A stretch of 64,000 nt of DNA from a bacterium (GTDB lineage Bacteria; Patescibacteriota; Gracilibacteria; JAHISY01): the NCBI GenBank assembly GCA_021779375.1, contig JAJYAT010000003.1, positions 1-64,000 on the forward strand, read 5' to 3'. Made by a program: the position numbers and the translations under genes. Each line of letters begins with the position of its first letter. Position 1 is the stretch's first letter. Below, piece by piece: positions 9,103 to 17,413 of the stretch. The notes beneath the pieces were generated by a model that worked only from the letters and a program-made list of their open reading frames with translations, did not search any database and was not told the DNA's origin.

Positions 9103-9870
9103 TTAAACTTTCGGTTCGAATTCTCGCAATTTCTCCTTCACGGCTTCGTTGTACGGCGACAATTCTAAAATACGCTCACAGGTTTTGACGGCGGCTTTGA
9201 AATTGCCCGCTAATTCGTAAGCTTCGGCGAGCGCGAAAAGATATTCCAGATTGCGGTGGTCGCGCTTCACGGCATTTTTGAAAGCTTGTTCGGCTGCGGG
9301 AAAATCCTTCAGCTTCAAATAAATTTGGCCGAGTGAAAGCCAGCGCTCAGCCTTGGTTGCGTCGATGCGAATCGCATTTTCGTAAGCTTCGCGTGCGAGG
9401 GGATATTTTTTTTGGCGGTAAAACGCGAGACCGAGATTGCCGAAATGGCGCGCGTCTTTCGGTTCAAGCTCAATCAGTTTTTGAAAAATCAGTTCAGCTT
9501 TTTTCCACTCTTCACGGTGCAGGTAAGTCAGGCCCAGGAAAAGATTGGCTTTCGGATTGTGTTCGTCGAGCGCGATGATTTGAATCAAGGTTTTCTCCGC
9601 TTCGCGCCATTCGGCGCGTGCGAAATGCGTCTCAGCTTTACGCAAGAGCACGGCGATTTGACCGAGACTCTCTTGGATTTTGTGCGATTTTTCTTCAAGC
9701 GAAAGGCGCGTGCGTAGCAAATTTTCCGAGCGAGACTCAGTGTTGAGCTTCTGCTGTTCGCGCTCAAATTTGCGCTGCATTTGCTTCGCGGAGACATTCA
9801 TTTTTTTGCGACGCAAGAGTACGCCGGCTATTCCGCTGCCACTGACGAGAATGAGATAGGGTTGAATCAT
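9103..9870 (-). CDS. TPR-repeat protein, membrane-anchored
   Basis: Multiple TPR motifs; N-terminal TM-like segment. Confidence 0.85.
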   Translation of the reverse strand: MIQPYLILVSGSGIAGVLLRRKKMNVSAKQMQRKFEREQQKLNTESRSENLLRTRLSLEEKSHKIQESLGQIAVLLRKAETHFARAEWREAEKTLIQIIALDEHNPKANLFLGLTYLHREEWKKAELIFQKLIELEPKDARHFGNLGLAFYRQKKYPLAREAYENAIRIDATKAERWLSLGQIYLKLKDFPAAEQAFKNAVKRDHRNLEYLFALAEAYELAGNFKAAVKTCERILELSPYNEAVKEKLREFEPKV

Positions 9871-10682
9871 TTGCTAGATTTTACAATTTTCACGTCCGCG
9901 GCGGGGAAAATTTGCGCACCGCCCTTTTCGAGATAAACCTTGACGCTTTGATTTAGGATATCGAGCGAGATGACTTTGCCTTCGCCTTTTTCTGTCAGGA
10001 CGCGAGCGCCCCAGTGCGGCATTTTTTTGCGCAGCTCGGTGTATTCTTCGAGCTCATAATTCAGACAGCAGAGCAGCTTACCGCAGGGTCCGGAAAGTTT
10101 GTCCGAGCCTTTCATCGCGAGCTCCTGCGTTTTGACCATTTCCATTGTGATGCTGGAGAAACGCGAGATTACTCCGCTCGAGCAGCACAGAGCCCGTCCG
10201 CAAATTCCGAATCCACCGCAGGCTTTGGCGCGATCGCGCTGACCGAGCTGACTCAGATGAATTCTTTTTTGCAGCATACCGGCGAGCCGCGGTACGACTT
10301 CTTTGAAATCGATGCGTTCATTGGCAGTGAAAAATAAATTCACTTCGCCGCCTTCGAAATTGACGCGCGCTTCGACGATTTGCATCGGTACATTAATTTC
10401 CGCGATTTTAGCGCGAGTTTTTTCGAGCGCGTCCGCGGCAATCTGTGCGTTCGCTTCGATTTTCTCCAAATCTTTCGCGGTTGCTTGGCGCAAAATTTTG
10501 CCGTCGAGCAAGATTTCGTCCGCCGCTAATTTCTGGCGATCGACAAAAATAATTTCACCGAAATTTTGCCCGTGCTCCTTTTGCTCGAAGATAATTTTGT
10601 CGCCGACTTTCAAATCGAATTCGTTATCAGCACTCGAAACGAAAATTGTGTCGTCGTAAAAACTTTTGAGACCGAGATTCAT
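9867..10682 (-). CDS. PSP1/RicT-domain protein
   Basis: RDRAKACGGFGICGRALCCSSG...GPCGKLLCCLNYE. Confidence 0.9.
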   Translation of the reverse strand: MNLGLKSFYDDTIFVSSADNEFDLKVGDKIIFEQKEHGQNFGEIIFVDRQKLAADEILLDGKILRQATAKDLEKIEANAQIAADALEKTRAKIAEINVPMQIVEARVNFEGGEVNLFFTANERIDFKEVVPRLAGMLQKRIHLSQLGQRDRAKACGGFGICGRALCCSSGVISRFSSITMEMVKTQELAMKGSDKLSGPCGKLLCCLNYELEEYTELRKKMPHWGARVLTEKGEGKVISLDILNQSVKVYLEKGGAQIFPAADVKIVKSSK

Positions 10683-11698
10683 CAGATTTGAAGTAAAAGA
10701 TTTTCGACCGCCAAACGCGAGTTCACATTGTGTCCGATCAGTTCGCGGGTTGAGTCGAGTTCGCGGATTAATTCTACAAGTTTTTTAGTCGAATAGCGCG
10801 AATTGACGACGGGATTTTTCGCGCGAGTGAGCAGGAAGCCGCGCAAAAAATACGCGAAGGCTTCCAAAAATTTCTGCGTCTCAGCGTTGTTCGAGCTCAC
10901 TCTTTCAGCGAACGCCAATTTTTCGCTGACGCTGGGTTTTTCTACTAGATTTTTCAGCTGCTCGAAATATTCCTTGAATTCTCGGAAGACGGTTGGATCC
11001 GCCGCTAATTTTTCGGCGCGAATCGGTTTGCCCATCGCGAAATTCACGACGCGACTGCGTTCGGCTTCGCTCAGACCGGGGAATTTTGTGCGAATCTGAG
11101 CGTCAATCGTAGTCGGGCTCACATTCCCAAAATTCAAAACACGGCAGCGTGAAACGATGGTCGGGAGCAACAGCGGCAGATTATTCGTCGTCAAAATAAA
11201 AACGGTGCGCGGCGGCGGCTCCTCCAAAGTTTTCAGAAAAAAATTCGTTGCTTCGCGATTCATCCGTTCGATTTCATGAATCACAAAAACATTCCAGCTG
11301 GCAGTCGCGTGATTCACGCGGCTCAAAATTTCTCTCAAGTCGTCGATGCGAATCGTATTCGTTTTGGCTTTCGGATTTTTCATCCGCTGTGTTTGATTAA
11401 AATTCGATTTGCGTGCGAGCAAGTCGAGATCTTCATTCGCGCCCTCGATCCACAAATCGCCGACGAGCGTGAGATTTGGATGGACATTTGCGCGGATCAA
11501 TTTACAATCGGAGCATTCGCCGCAGGCGTGATTTTCACAAATTAAAAGTTGCGCGAAAAATTTAGCAGCGGTGAATTTCCCGACTTCGGCTGGTCCGGCA
11601 AAAAGATAGGCGTGTGAAATTTTTCCGCTCGCGAGATCGTTTTCTAGCTCGGCGAGCCGATTTTCATTGCCCGTCGTCGGCCAGGAGAATTGCAGCAT
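10682..11698 (-). CDS. holB: DNA polymerase III delta' subunit-like ATPase
   Basis: HAYLFAGPAEVGKFTAAKFFAQLL, zinc cysteines, TNNLPLLLPTIVSRCR. Confidence 0.85.
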   Translation of the reverse strand: MLQFSWPTTGNENRLAELENDLASGKISHAYLFAGPAEVGKFTAAKFFAQLLICENHACGECSDCKLIRANVHPNLTLVGDLWIEGANEDLDLLARKSNFNQTQRMKNPKAKTNTIRIDDLREILSRVNHATASWNVFVIHEIERMNREATNFFLKTLEEPPPRTVFILTTNNLPLLLPTIVSRCRVLNFGNVSPTTIDAQIRTKFPGLSEAERSRVVNFAMGKPIRAEKLAADPTVFREFKEYFEQLKNLVEKPSVSEKLAFAERVSSNNAETQKFLEAFAYFLRGFLLTRAKNPVVNSRYSTKKLVELIRELDSTRELIGHNVNSRLAVENLLLQI

Positions 11699-11707
11699 TC
11701 CAAAAAA

Positions 11708-12190
11708 TTATTTGCCAACGCGGACTTTGGCGGCGCGCAAAATTTTGCCATTCAGCTCAAATCCATCTTCGACCAAATCCAAAATTTTCCCCGACTCGCC
11801 TGTGCCAGTTGCGATGACTTCGTGACGGTGTGCGTCAAATTCGTCGCCGACTTTCGCTTCGACTTTGCGCAGACCGAGACTCGCGAGTGTCGCCTCGAAT
11901 TGTTTTTCGATGGCAGCGATGCCATTCGCCCATTCATTCGCTTTCAAATTTTCAGGCAGGTGCGCGCTAGCGCGTTTGAAATTTTCAAACACGGGCAGTA
12001 GCGCGACGAGGCAGCTTTCATTCGCAAATTTCGCGCGCTCGATTTTGTCACGCTCAACCTGCTTACGAAAATTCTCGAGGTCAGCGTAGGCGCGCAAATA
12101 TTTTTCCTCGAAATCATTTCGAACTTGAGGCTCGTCGGTCGGGGGAGTTGCGCCATCGTCGGCGGGCGGATTTTGATTTTCGTCTTTCAC
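11708..12190 (-). CDS. grpE: GrpE nucleotide exchange factor
   Basis: YLRAYADLENFRKQVERDK...V...HEVIATG; GTG start. Confidence 0.85.
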   Translation of the reverse strand: MKDENQNPPADDGATPPTDEPQVRNDFEEKYLRAYADLENFRKQVERDKIERAKFANESCLVALLPVFENFKRASAHLPENLKANEWANGIAAIEKQFEATLASLGLRKVEAKVGDEFDAHRHEVIATGTGESGKILDLVEDGFELNGKILRAAKVRVGK

Positions 12191-12236
12191 GAAAAAATGG
12201 GTTAAATTACCAGGCGATTTTAGCTAAAATTTCACC

Positions 12237-12632
12237 ATGAAGCCAAAAATTAAACCGAAGCCCTGGGGGCGGGAAATCTGGTTTGCTGCGACAGCGCATT
12301 ATGCCGGCAAGATTCTCGAAGTCAAAAAAGGCGCGCGACTTTCGCTACAATTTCACGAGCAGAAAGAAGAGACGCAGTTCCTTTTTTCCGGCAAAGTCCG
12401 CCTCACTTTCGGACTGAATCCGAAAAAATTGCGCACCAAGATTTTGAATCCCGGTGACGTCTTCCATATTCCGCCCAAGACGATTCATCGCATCGAAGGT
12501 GTTGCGCCACTTTCCAAAATTTTCGAAGTCTCGACGCCGCAGCTCGACGATGTCGTCAAACTAGCCGACGATTACGGTCGTTCGGGTGCAGGCAACGACG
12601 AAAAACTTGATCGTAAATTGGCACGGAAATAA
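12237..12632 (+). CDS. Mannose-6-phosphate isomerase type II-like cupin
   Basis: KPWGREIWFA...LSLQFHEQKEETQFLFSGKVRL...GDVFHIPPKTIHRIEG. Confidence 0.85.
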   Translation: MKPKIKPKPWGREIWFAATAHYAGKILEVKKGARLSLQFHEQKEETQFLFSGKVRLTFGLNPKKLRTKILNPGDVFHIPPKTIHRIEGVAPLSKIFEVSTPQLDDVVKLADDYGRSGAGNDEKLDRKLARK

Positions 12633-12791
12633 TCCGTTGAGTCGTTGAGTTATTGGTTTGGGGTTATTTGGTTCGGCGGGTCATTGGTTATCTACCAGAA
12701 TCTCGTAAATTTCCAAATTCTAAAAAACCAAAACTGATAAAAGAAATACAATTTCAAACAAAAAATCGGCTTTGAGATTCGCGTTGCTGTG

Positions 12792-13172
12792 CTATTTTCC
12801 TCTACTCATCAATTCGGCGACTTTCTCGACCGTCTCGAAAGGCGTGTGCTCGGACTTCTTCAAATACATGTCAGCGCCCATATCGAGCGCTTTTTTGGCA
12901 TCTTGTTCTTGTTCGAGATTCGAGCTGATGACGACCTTGGTCGGGAGTGAAGTGTTGTTTTTGAGTGCGCTCAAAACTTCGTAGCCGTTCATTTGCGGCA
13001 TCATGATGTCGAGCAAAATCACATCCGGACGCCACTGCGCGGCGCGTGTGATGCCGTCCATGCCATTCGGGCTGATTTCGGCTTCGTAACCTTTTGCATC
13101 GAAGGCTGTCTTGAACATCTCGCTCAAATCAGCATTGTCTTCAATGATTAAAACCTTAATTTTGCTGTCCAT
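12792..13172 (-). CDS. Stand-alone response regulator receiver
   Basis: REC fold: KVLIIEDNADLSEMF...DVILLDIMMPQMNGYEVL. Confidence 0.93.
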   Translation of the reverse strand: MDSKIKVLIIEDNADLSEMFKTAFDAKGYEAEISPNGMDGITRAAQWRPDVILLDIMMPQMNGYEVLSALKNNTSLPTKVVISSNLEQEQDAKKALDMGADMYLKKSEHTPFETVEKVAELMSRGK

Positions 13173-15195
13173 TTTGTCGGGGGATTAAAAGTTTAAATGT
13201 AGAACCGCGCTTAAGTGCGCTTTTTACAGTGATTTCTCCGCTTAAATTCTCTACGAGTTTTTTAACGATTGCAAGCCCGAGACCACTGCTCTCATCACCC
13301 TTTTCGAGGATATTAACTGATTGTGAAAATTTATCCCAAATTTGGTCGATTTTCTCCGGGGCGATGCCGATGCCTGTGTCCGTGATTTCAACTTCCAAAA
13401 ACTCGCCGCGATCGTGTGCGCTTAGTTTGACACTGCCCGTGTCCGTAAATTTGTGGGCGTTGCCGAGCAGACGTTCGATCACCTCGGTCAATTTTTCCGC
13501 GTCGGTGTCGAGTTTAGTTTCCGCGTCAGGTGCGAAATCGAATTCGAAAGTTAGACCTTTCTGCTCGCAGGTTTTTTGCCATTTCTCCGCCAATTTTGTC
13601 AGCAGGTCACGCGCATTAATTGGTGCAAATTTAAATTTGATTTGACCGCTTTCGATTTTCGTAATTTCCAGAATGTCGGTCAGGATTCGAAGTAACCAGT
13701 CGGTGTTTCTAGCGATGCGCTGCGTGAAGTCTTTTTGTTGTGCGCTCAGTTCGCCGAAGTTCGGCGCGATCAACATCTCGGCGTAGCCGCGGATTGCGGT
13801 GGCGGGAGTACGCAATTCGTGCGAAACATTGGCGATGAAAGCATCTTTGGCATCGTCGAGTGTTTTTAATTTTTCATAATCATCCTGTAGCTTCTTGGCC
13901 TGTTGTCGCAATTTTTCAGTGTATAAAATCGCGACGAGTGAGAGTGCGATGTAATGCACGCCGCCTTCAAGGAATTTCAATTCCTCTGCGATGTAGATAT
14001 CGTCGTCGGCGTGGCGAATCACGAAAAACCCGATTAACTCATTCGTATTCTGGAAAAGCGGGAAGCAAACGTCTCCCAAACCTTGCAGCTCTGCGAGATA
14101 TGAGCAAATGACGTGCTTGTTGTGGGCTAGATATTCTTCTTCACTGGTTACGAGGTAGTGCGTTGTTTTTGCGAAATATTTTTCAAGCTCAGGGTATTGC
14201 GATTTGCCACCTTCTAAATCCAGGACGACTACACGTGCCTCTTTGACGCCAATTCGTTCGGAAAAATTTTGGCGAATATTTCTTTCGAGATCTTGAACCG
14301 AGCCGTAAAAAATGTTTTGATTTTTGAAATCTTCAACGACGCGCTGAAAGTTATTCAGGCTCAGCGTCGTGAACCAATTTTGTTTTTCAAAAAGCTTAAT
14401 CGCAAGGGTGTAAATCAAAATTGCCGAAATAACCGTGGCGATGTGGGTGGTGGTCGCGCTGTGACCTATGTCAAAAATGGTCGTGCCGATTGAAATGGTT
14501 AGCGTGGCGATTAGCGTGATTAGGAGCGCAATCGCACGTTTCAAAATTTTCGGTGCGATGATTTTCAGCTTCAAAAATTTCCACTGAACAAAAAAATAGA
14601 AAACAACAAAGAGGTGCAGACCGATCAAGACATGCGGCGAGAACGCGATATTTTCAGTGAGCGAATCTGTGGGATTCCAAAAGTAGGCTAGGCCGCTGGC
14701 TGCAATTACGAGTGCAGCTATGAACTCAAGCAAAGCGAACTTAAGCTGGTATTTTTTCGCGCCTGTGAAGAGGCTCGTCAATTTCGCTAGTAGAAAAATT
14801 GGGAGCGCGAGTGTTGTCAAAAATCCTGCAAACCAAATTTCGTTGATAGCGGGAATTGGGGAAAAGCCAAGCTCGTTAGTCGCAAGGAGTGACAATAAAA
14901 TTAAATTTGCCACGTAAGTTACTACTAAAATTATTTTGTGGCTGCGCCCGCCAATCAAATTAAGCGTGAAGTGCAAGTTGGTTGCGGCAAACAGTGTAGC
15001 AGCGCTGAGCGCCGCGAGCTCAACTAATTCTCTTGTGAGTGGTAAGAATTGTGTTCCCGTCCAAAGTGCTAATGCGAATGCCGCGAAGGTAAACGTGCGG
15101 TTGACGCGATTGAACGGAAATTTCCAAATCGAAAAACTTCCAAGCGCGGCGGCGAGTGCTCCATTGGCAACGTTAAGAATTTCAAATGCGTGCAT
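13156..15195 (-). CDS. Sensor histidine kinase, N-terminal multi-TM + GAF-like + HisKA/HATPase
   Basis: VSHELRTPATAIRGYAEM H-box, HATPase motifs, multi-TM N-terminus. Confidence 0.93.
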   Translation of the reverse strand: MHAFEILNVANGALAAALGSFSIWKFPFNRVNRTFTFAAFALALWTGTQFLPLTRELVELAALSAATLFAATNLHFTLNLIGGRSHKIILVVTYVANLILLSLLATNELGFSPIPAINEIWFAGFLTTLALPIFLLAKLTSLFTGAKKYQLKFALLEFIAALVIAASGLAYFWNPTDSLTENIAFSPHVLIGLHLFVVFYFFVQWKFLKLKIIAPKILKRAIALLITLIATLTISIGTTIFDIGHSATTTHIATVISAILIYTLAIKLFEKQNWFTTLSLNNFQRVVEDFKNQNIFYGSVQDLERNIRQNFSERIGVKEARVVVLDLEGGKSQYPELEKYFAKTTHYLVTSEEEYLAHNKHVICSYLAELQGLGDVCFPLFQNTNELIGFFVIRHADDDIYIAEELKFLEGGVHYIALSLVAILYTEKLRQQAKKLQDDYEKLKTLDDAKDAFIANVSHELRTPATAIRGYAEMLIAPNFGELSAQQKDFTQRIARNTDWLLRILTDILEITKIESGQIKFKFAPINARDLLTKLAEKWQKTCEQKGLTFEFDFAPDAETKLDTDAEKLTEVIERLLGNAHKFTDTGSVKLSAHDRGEFLEVEITDTGIGIAPEKIDQIWDKFSQSVNILEKGDESSGLGLAIVKKLVENLSGEITVKSALKRGSTFKLLIPRQNGQQN

Positions 15196-17268
15196 TTATT
15201 TTTTTGATTCGAAAGGTAGAGTGAAGGTGAATTGTGAGCCGTGTTCGAGTTCGCTCTCGACCCAAATTTTTCCGCCGAGCTGCTCAACAATTTTCTTTAC
15301 GATTGGCAGGCCGAGACCGGTTCCGCCTTTTTGCTTTGGATTGCGAGATTGTCTGAACTCTTGAAAAATCATGCCAAAATCTCGCTTGGCTATGCCGATG
15401 CCAGTGTCTGAGACCACGAAGCGCAAAAATTCCGGCGTTTTGTCGAGGCTGACAGTGAGCGTAATGTGCCCCTTTTCATCTGTAAATTTAAATGCGTTCA
15501 TTAGTAAATTCATAAAAACGCGTTTTAGCTTTTCGCCATCGGTGATTATTTTTTGTGGTAGATTTTTGGCGCAGACCAATTTAATCTCGATTGATTTTTC
15601 AGCGCATTTTATTTCGAAATCTTCTACGGTTTCGCGGGCAATCTTCTGCCAGTCAGTTGGCTCAAGTTTAAACTCCATTAGGCCAGCCTCGAGTTTGCTG
15701 AAATCAAGAATCGAATTTACCAGCTCCAGCATGTTGCCAGTTGCGCTGTCGATTCTTCCTAAAAATTCTTTCTGTTTATCGTTTAATTTTCCGAATGATT
15801 CGGAGAGTAAAAAATCGTCATAACCTTTGATGATGGTGAGCGGGGTACGCAGATCGTGTGAAGTCATCGAAAAAAAGCGGTCTTTTTCAATATCAGCTTT
15901 TTGCAGTCTTTGATAGGAGCCTTGTAGTTGCTCAGTTTTCTCTTCGACTTTCGTGCGGAGGTCGGAATTGTAATTCAAAATTTTGAGTGAAAGCGAAATA
16001 TAGGTTGCGGCAGCGCGTAGAATTCGCAATTCGCCCTGAGTGTATTGGCTGTGGCGTGGTTTTTCGCCCAGAAAGAAAAAGCCGACGACCTGACCTTGCT
16101 CGCCATGAAGCGGTAAACAAAGCGTGCCCATTGCTAGGATTTTGTCGAAGTCGCCTTCTTTTTCTGGAAAAAATTCAGCGAGTAAAAGTTGTTCAGCCTT
16201 GGTCTCTTGGAAGTATTCGGTGAGCGGTGCGAGTACCGACTTGTTATTTTTTTCTAAAAGCACAATTGTGGCTGATTCCATTTTTAATCTTTTGATAAAA
16301 ATTTTGCGCACTGAATTTTTGAGCTCAGCGAGATTGGAATAAAAAAGCTTGCGCTCATAAAAATTATTTACGGCTCTATTAAAGTCATTGATGTGGGGGA
16401 TACCGATTAAGTGGTAAAAAGTTTGCGAGCTAAAAAATTTCGAAAGAGCAAGATAAGTTGTTAGTGAAATAATTGGAAAGAGCGCCAGAACGGGCAATTC
16501 CTCTTTGCGGAAAAAAACGACATAAGAAATTCCAAAACCAAGACTGGTTGAGACGACGAGAGCGAAGACCTTTTGGGCGATACCAAAGATACTTAATTGC
16601 AAATCAAGATGACGAAAACGCAAAATCGTATAGGCAAAGGCGCCAATCTGACCGGCAATCAAAACATTAAAATAAATCGGTACGGCGAGACCGTAGGCTG
16701 GCAAAAAATTCATTACGAGCGCGGCGAAGATTACGACTTCACCAAGGTAGATATATTTGATTTGTTGTTTTTTTAGGCCTGTGCTCTTTTTGTAAAAAAT
16801 ATTTAGCAGGAGAAAAGCACCCGCAAAATAGGCGAGCCAAATTGCAATCCAAACGTGATACAAAAATCCTGGTACGAGCCAAAGCGCGAAATCTGTATTT
16901 TTTGCGACCCCGGAGATAAAAAACTCCGTGCCGATGAGCGGAAGTAATAGGATCGAAATGGCATAACCCGCGCGAATCCAAAGCTTTTCCTTTTCAGTAA
17001 TACCGAGAATAGCGTTTACAAAATGGAAATTGGCAATCGCGAGGAAGAAAGCGCCGACGTGCAAGATTCGGAAAGAGAGTAGGGTAAGTTCGGAATTGTT
17101 TTCGACGATTGGCCAAAAGCTGCCAAATGCCCAAAAGGCGAGCGCAGAGCAAAAAACCGCAAAAGTTTGGTGAATTAAATCCTGTCTCTTGCGCCAGTAG
17201 ACTGCTGTGCCCGCGATTAGCGCGGTGCTGCCAATCAGGAGCGCCGAAACAAAGAGAAAGATATTCAT
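15196..17268 (-). CDS. Sensor histidine kinase, paralogous architecture
   Basis: MTSHDLRTPLTIIKGYDDF H-box, GGTGLGLPIVKKIVEQLGG. Confidence 0.93.
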   Translation of the reverse strand: MNIFLFVSALLIGSTALIAGTAVYWRKRQDLIHQTFAVFCSALAFWAFGSFWPIVENNSELTLLSFRILHVGAFFLAIANFHFVNAILGITEKEKLWIRAGYAISILLLPLIGTEFFISGVAKNTDFALWLVPGFLYHVWIAIWLAYFAGAFLLLNIFYKKSTGLKKQQIKYIYLGEVVIFAALVMNFLPAYGLAVPIYFNVLIAGQIGAFAYTILRFRHLDLQLSIFGIAQKVFALVVSTSLGFGISYVVFFRKEELPVLALFPIISLTTYLALSKFFSSQTFYHLIGIPHINDFNRAVNNFYERKLFYSNLAELKNSVRKIFIKRLKMESATIVLLEKNNKSVLAPLTEYFQETKAEQLLLAEFFPEKEGDFDKILAMGTLCLPLHGEQGQVVGFFFLGEKPRHSQYTQGELRILRAAATYISLSLKILNYNSDLRTKVEEKTEQLQGSYQRLQKADIEKDRFFSMTSHDLRTPLTIIKGYDDFLLSESFGKLNDKQKEFLGRIDSATGNMLELVNSILDFSKLEAGLMEFKLEPTDWQKIARETVEDFEIKCAEKSIEIKLVCAKNLPQKIITDGEKLKRVFMNLLMNAFKFTDEKGHITLTVSLDKTPEFLRFVVSDTGIGIAKRDFGMIFQEFRQSRNPKQKGGTGLGLPIVKKIVEQLGGKIWVESELEHGSQFTFTLPFESKK

Positions 17269-17413
17269 TTTATTTTTGTTTTATTATCTGTTGATTTTAC
17301 CAGAAGATGGCTTCTTTTTCAAGTAAAGCCGCGAGCGTGAGTAAGTATTGGCGTCTAGGCTTCACAAAAATCGCAGGTCTCGCTAAACTCCTCTAAATTT
17401 AAAATCTTTCGCA

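Noticed and set aside
9871-9890. TAAAAT box before the TPR gene as a leaderless promoter
   Set aside because: Lies inside the codons of the upstream gene with an ATGA overlap, so it may be coding coincidence; not counted as support
13173-13195. TTTTAATCCCCCGACAAAATG before the response regulator as the C-rich start motif
   Set aside because: Fully explained by the C-terminal codons of the overlapping histidine kinase
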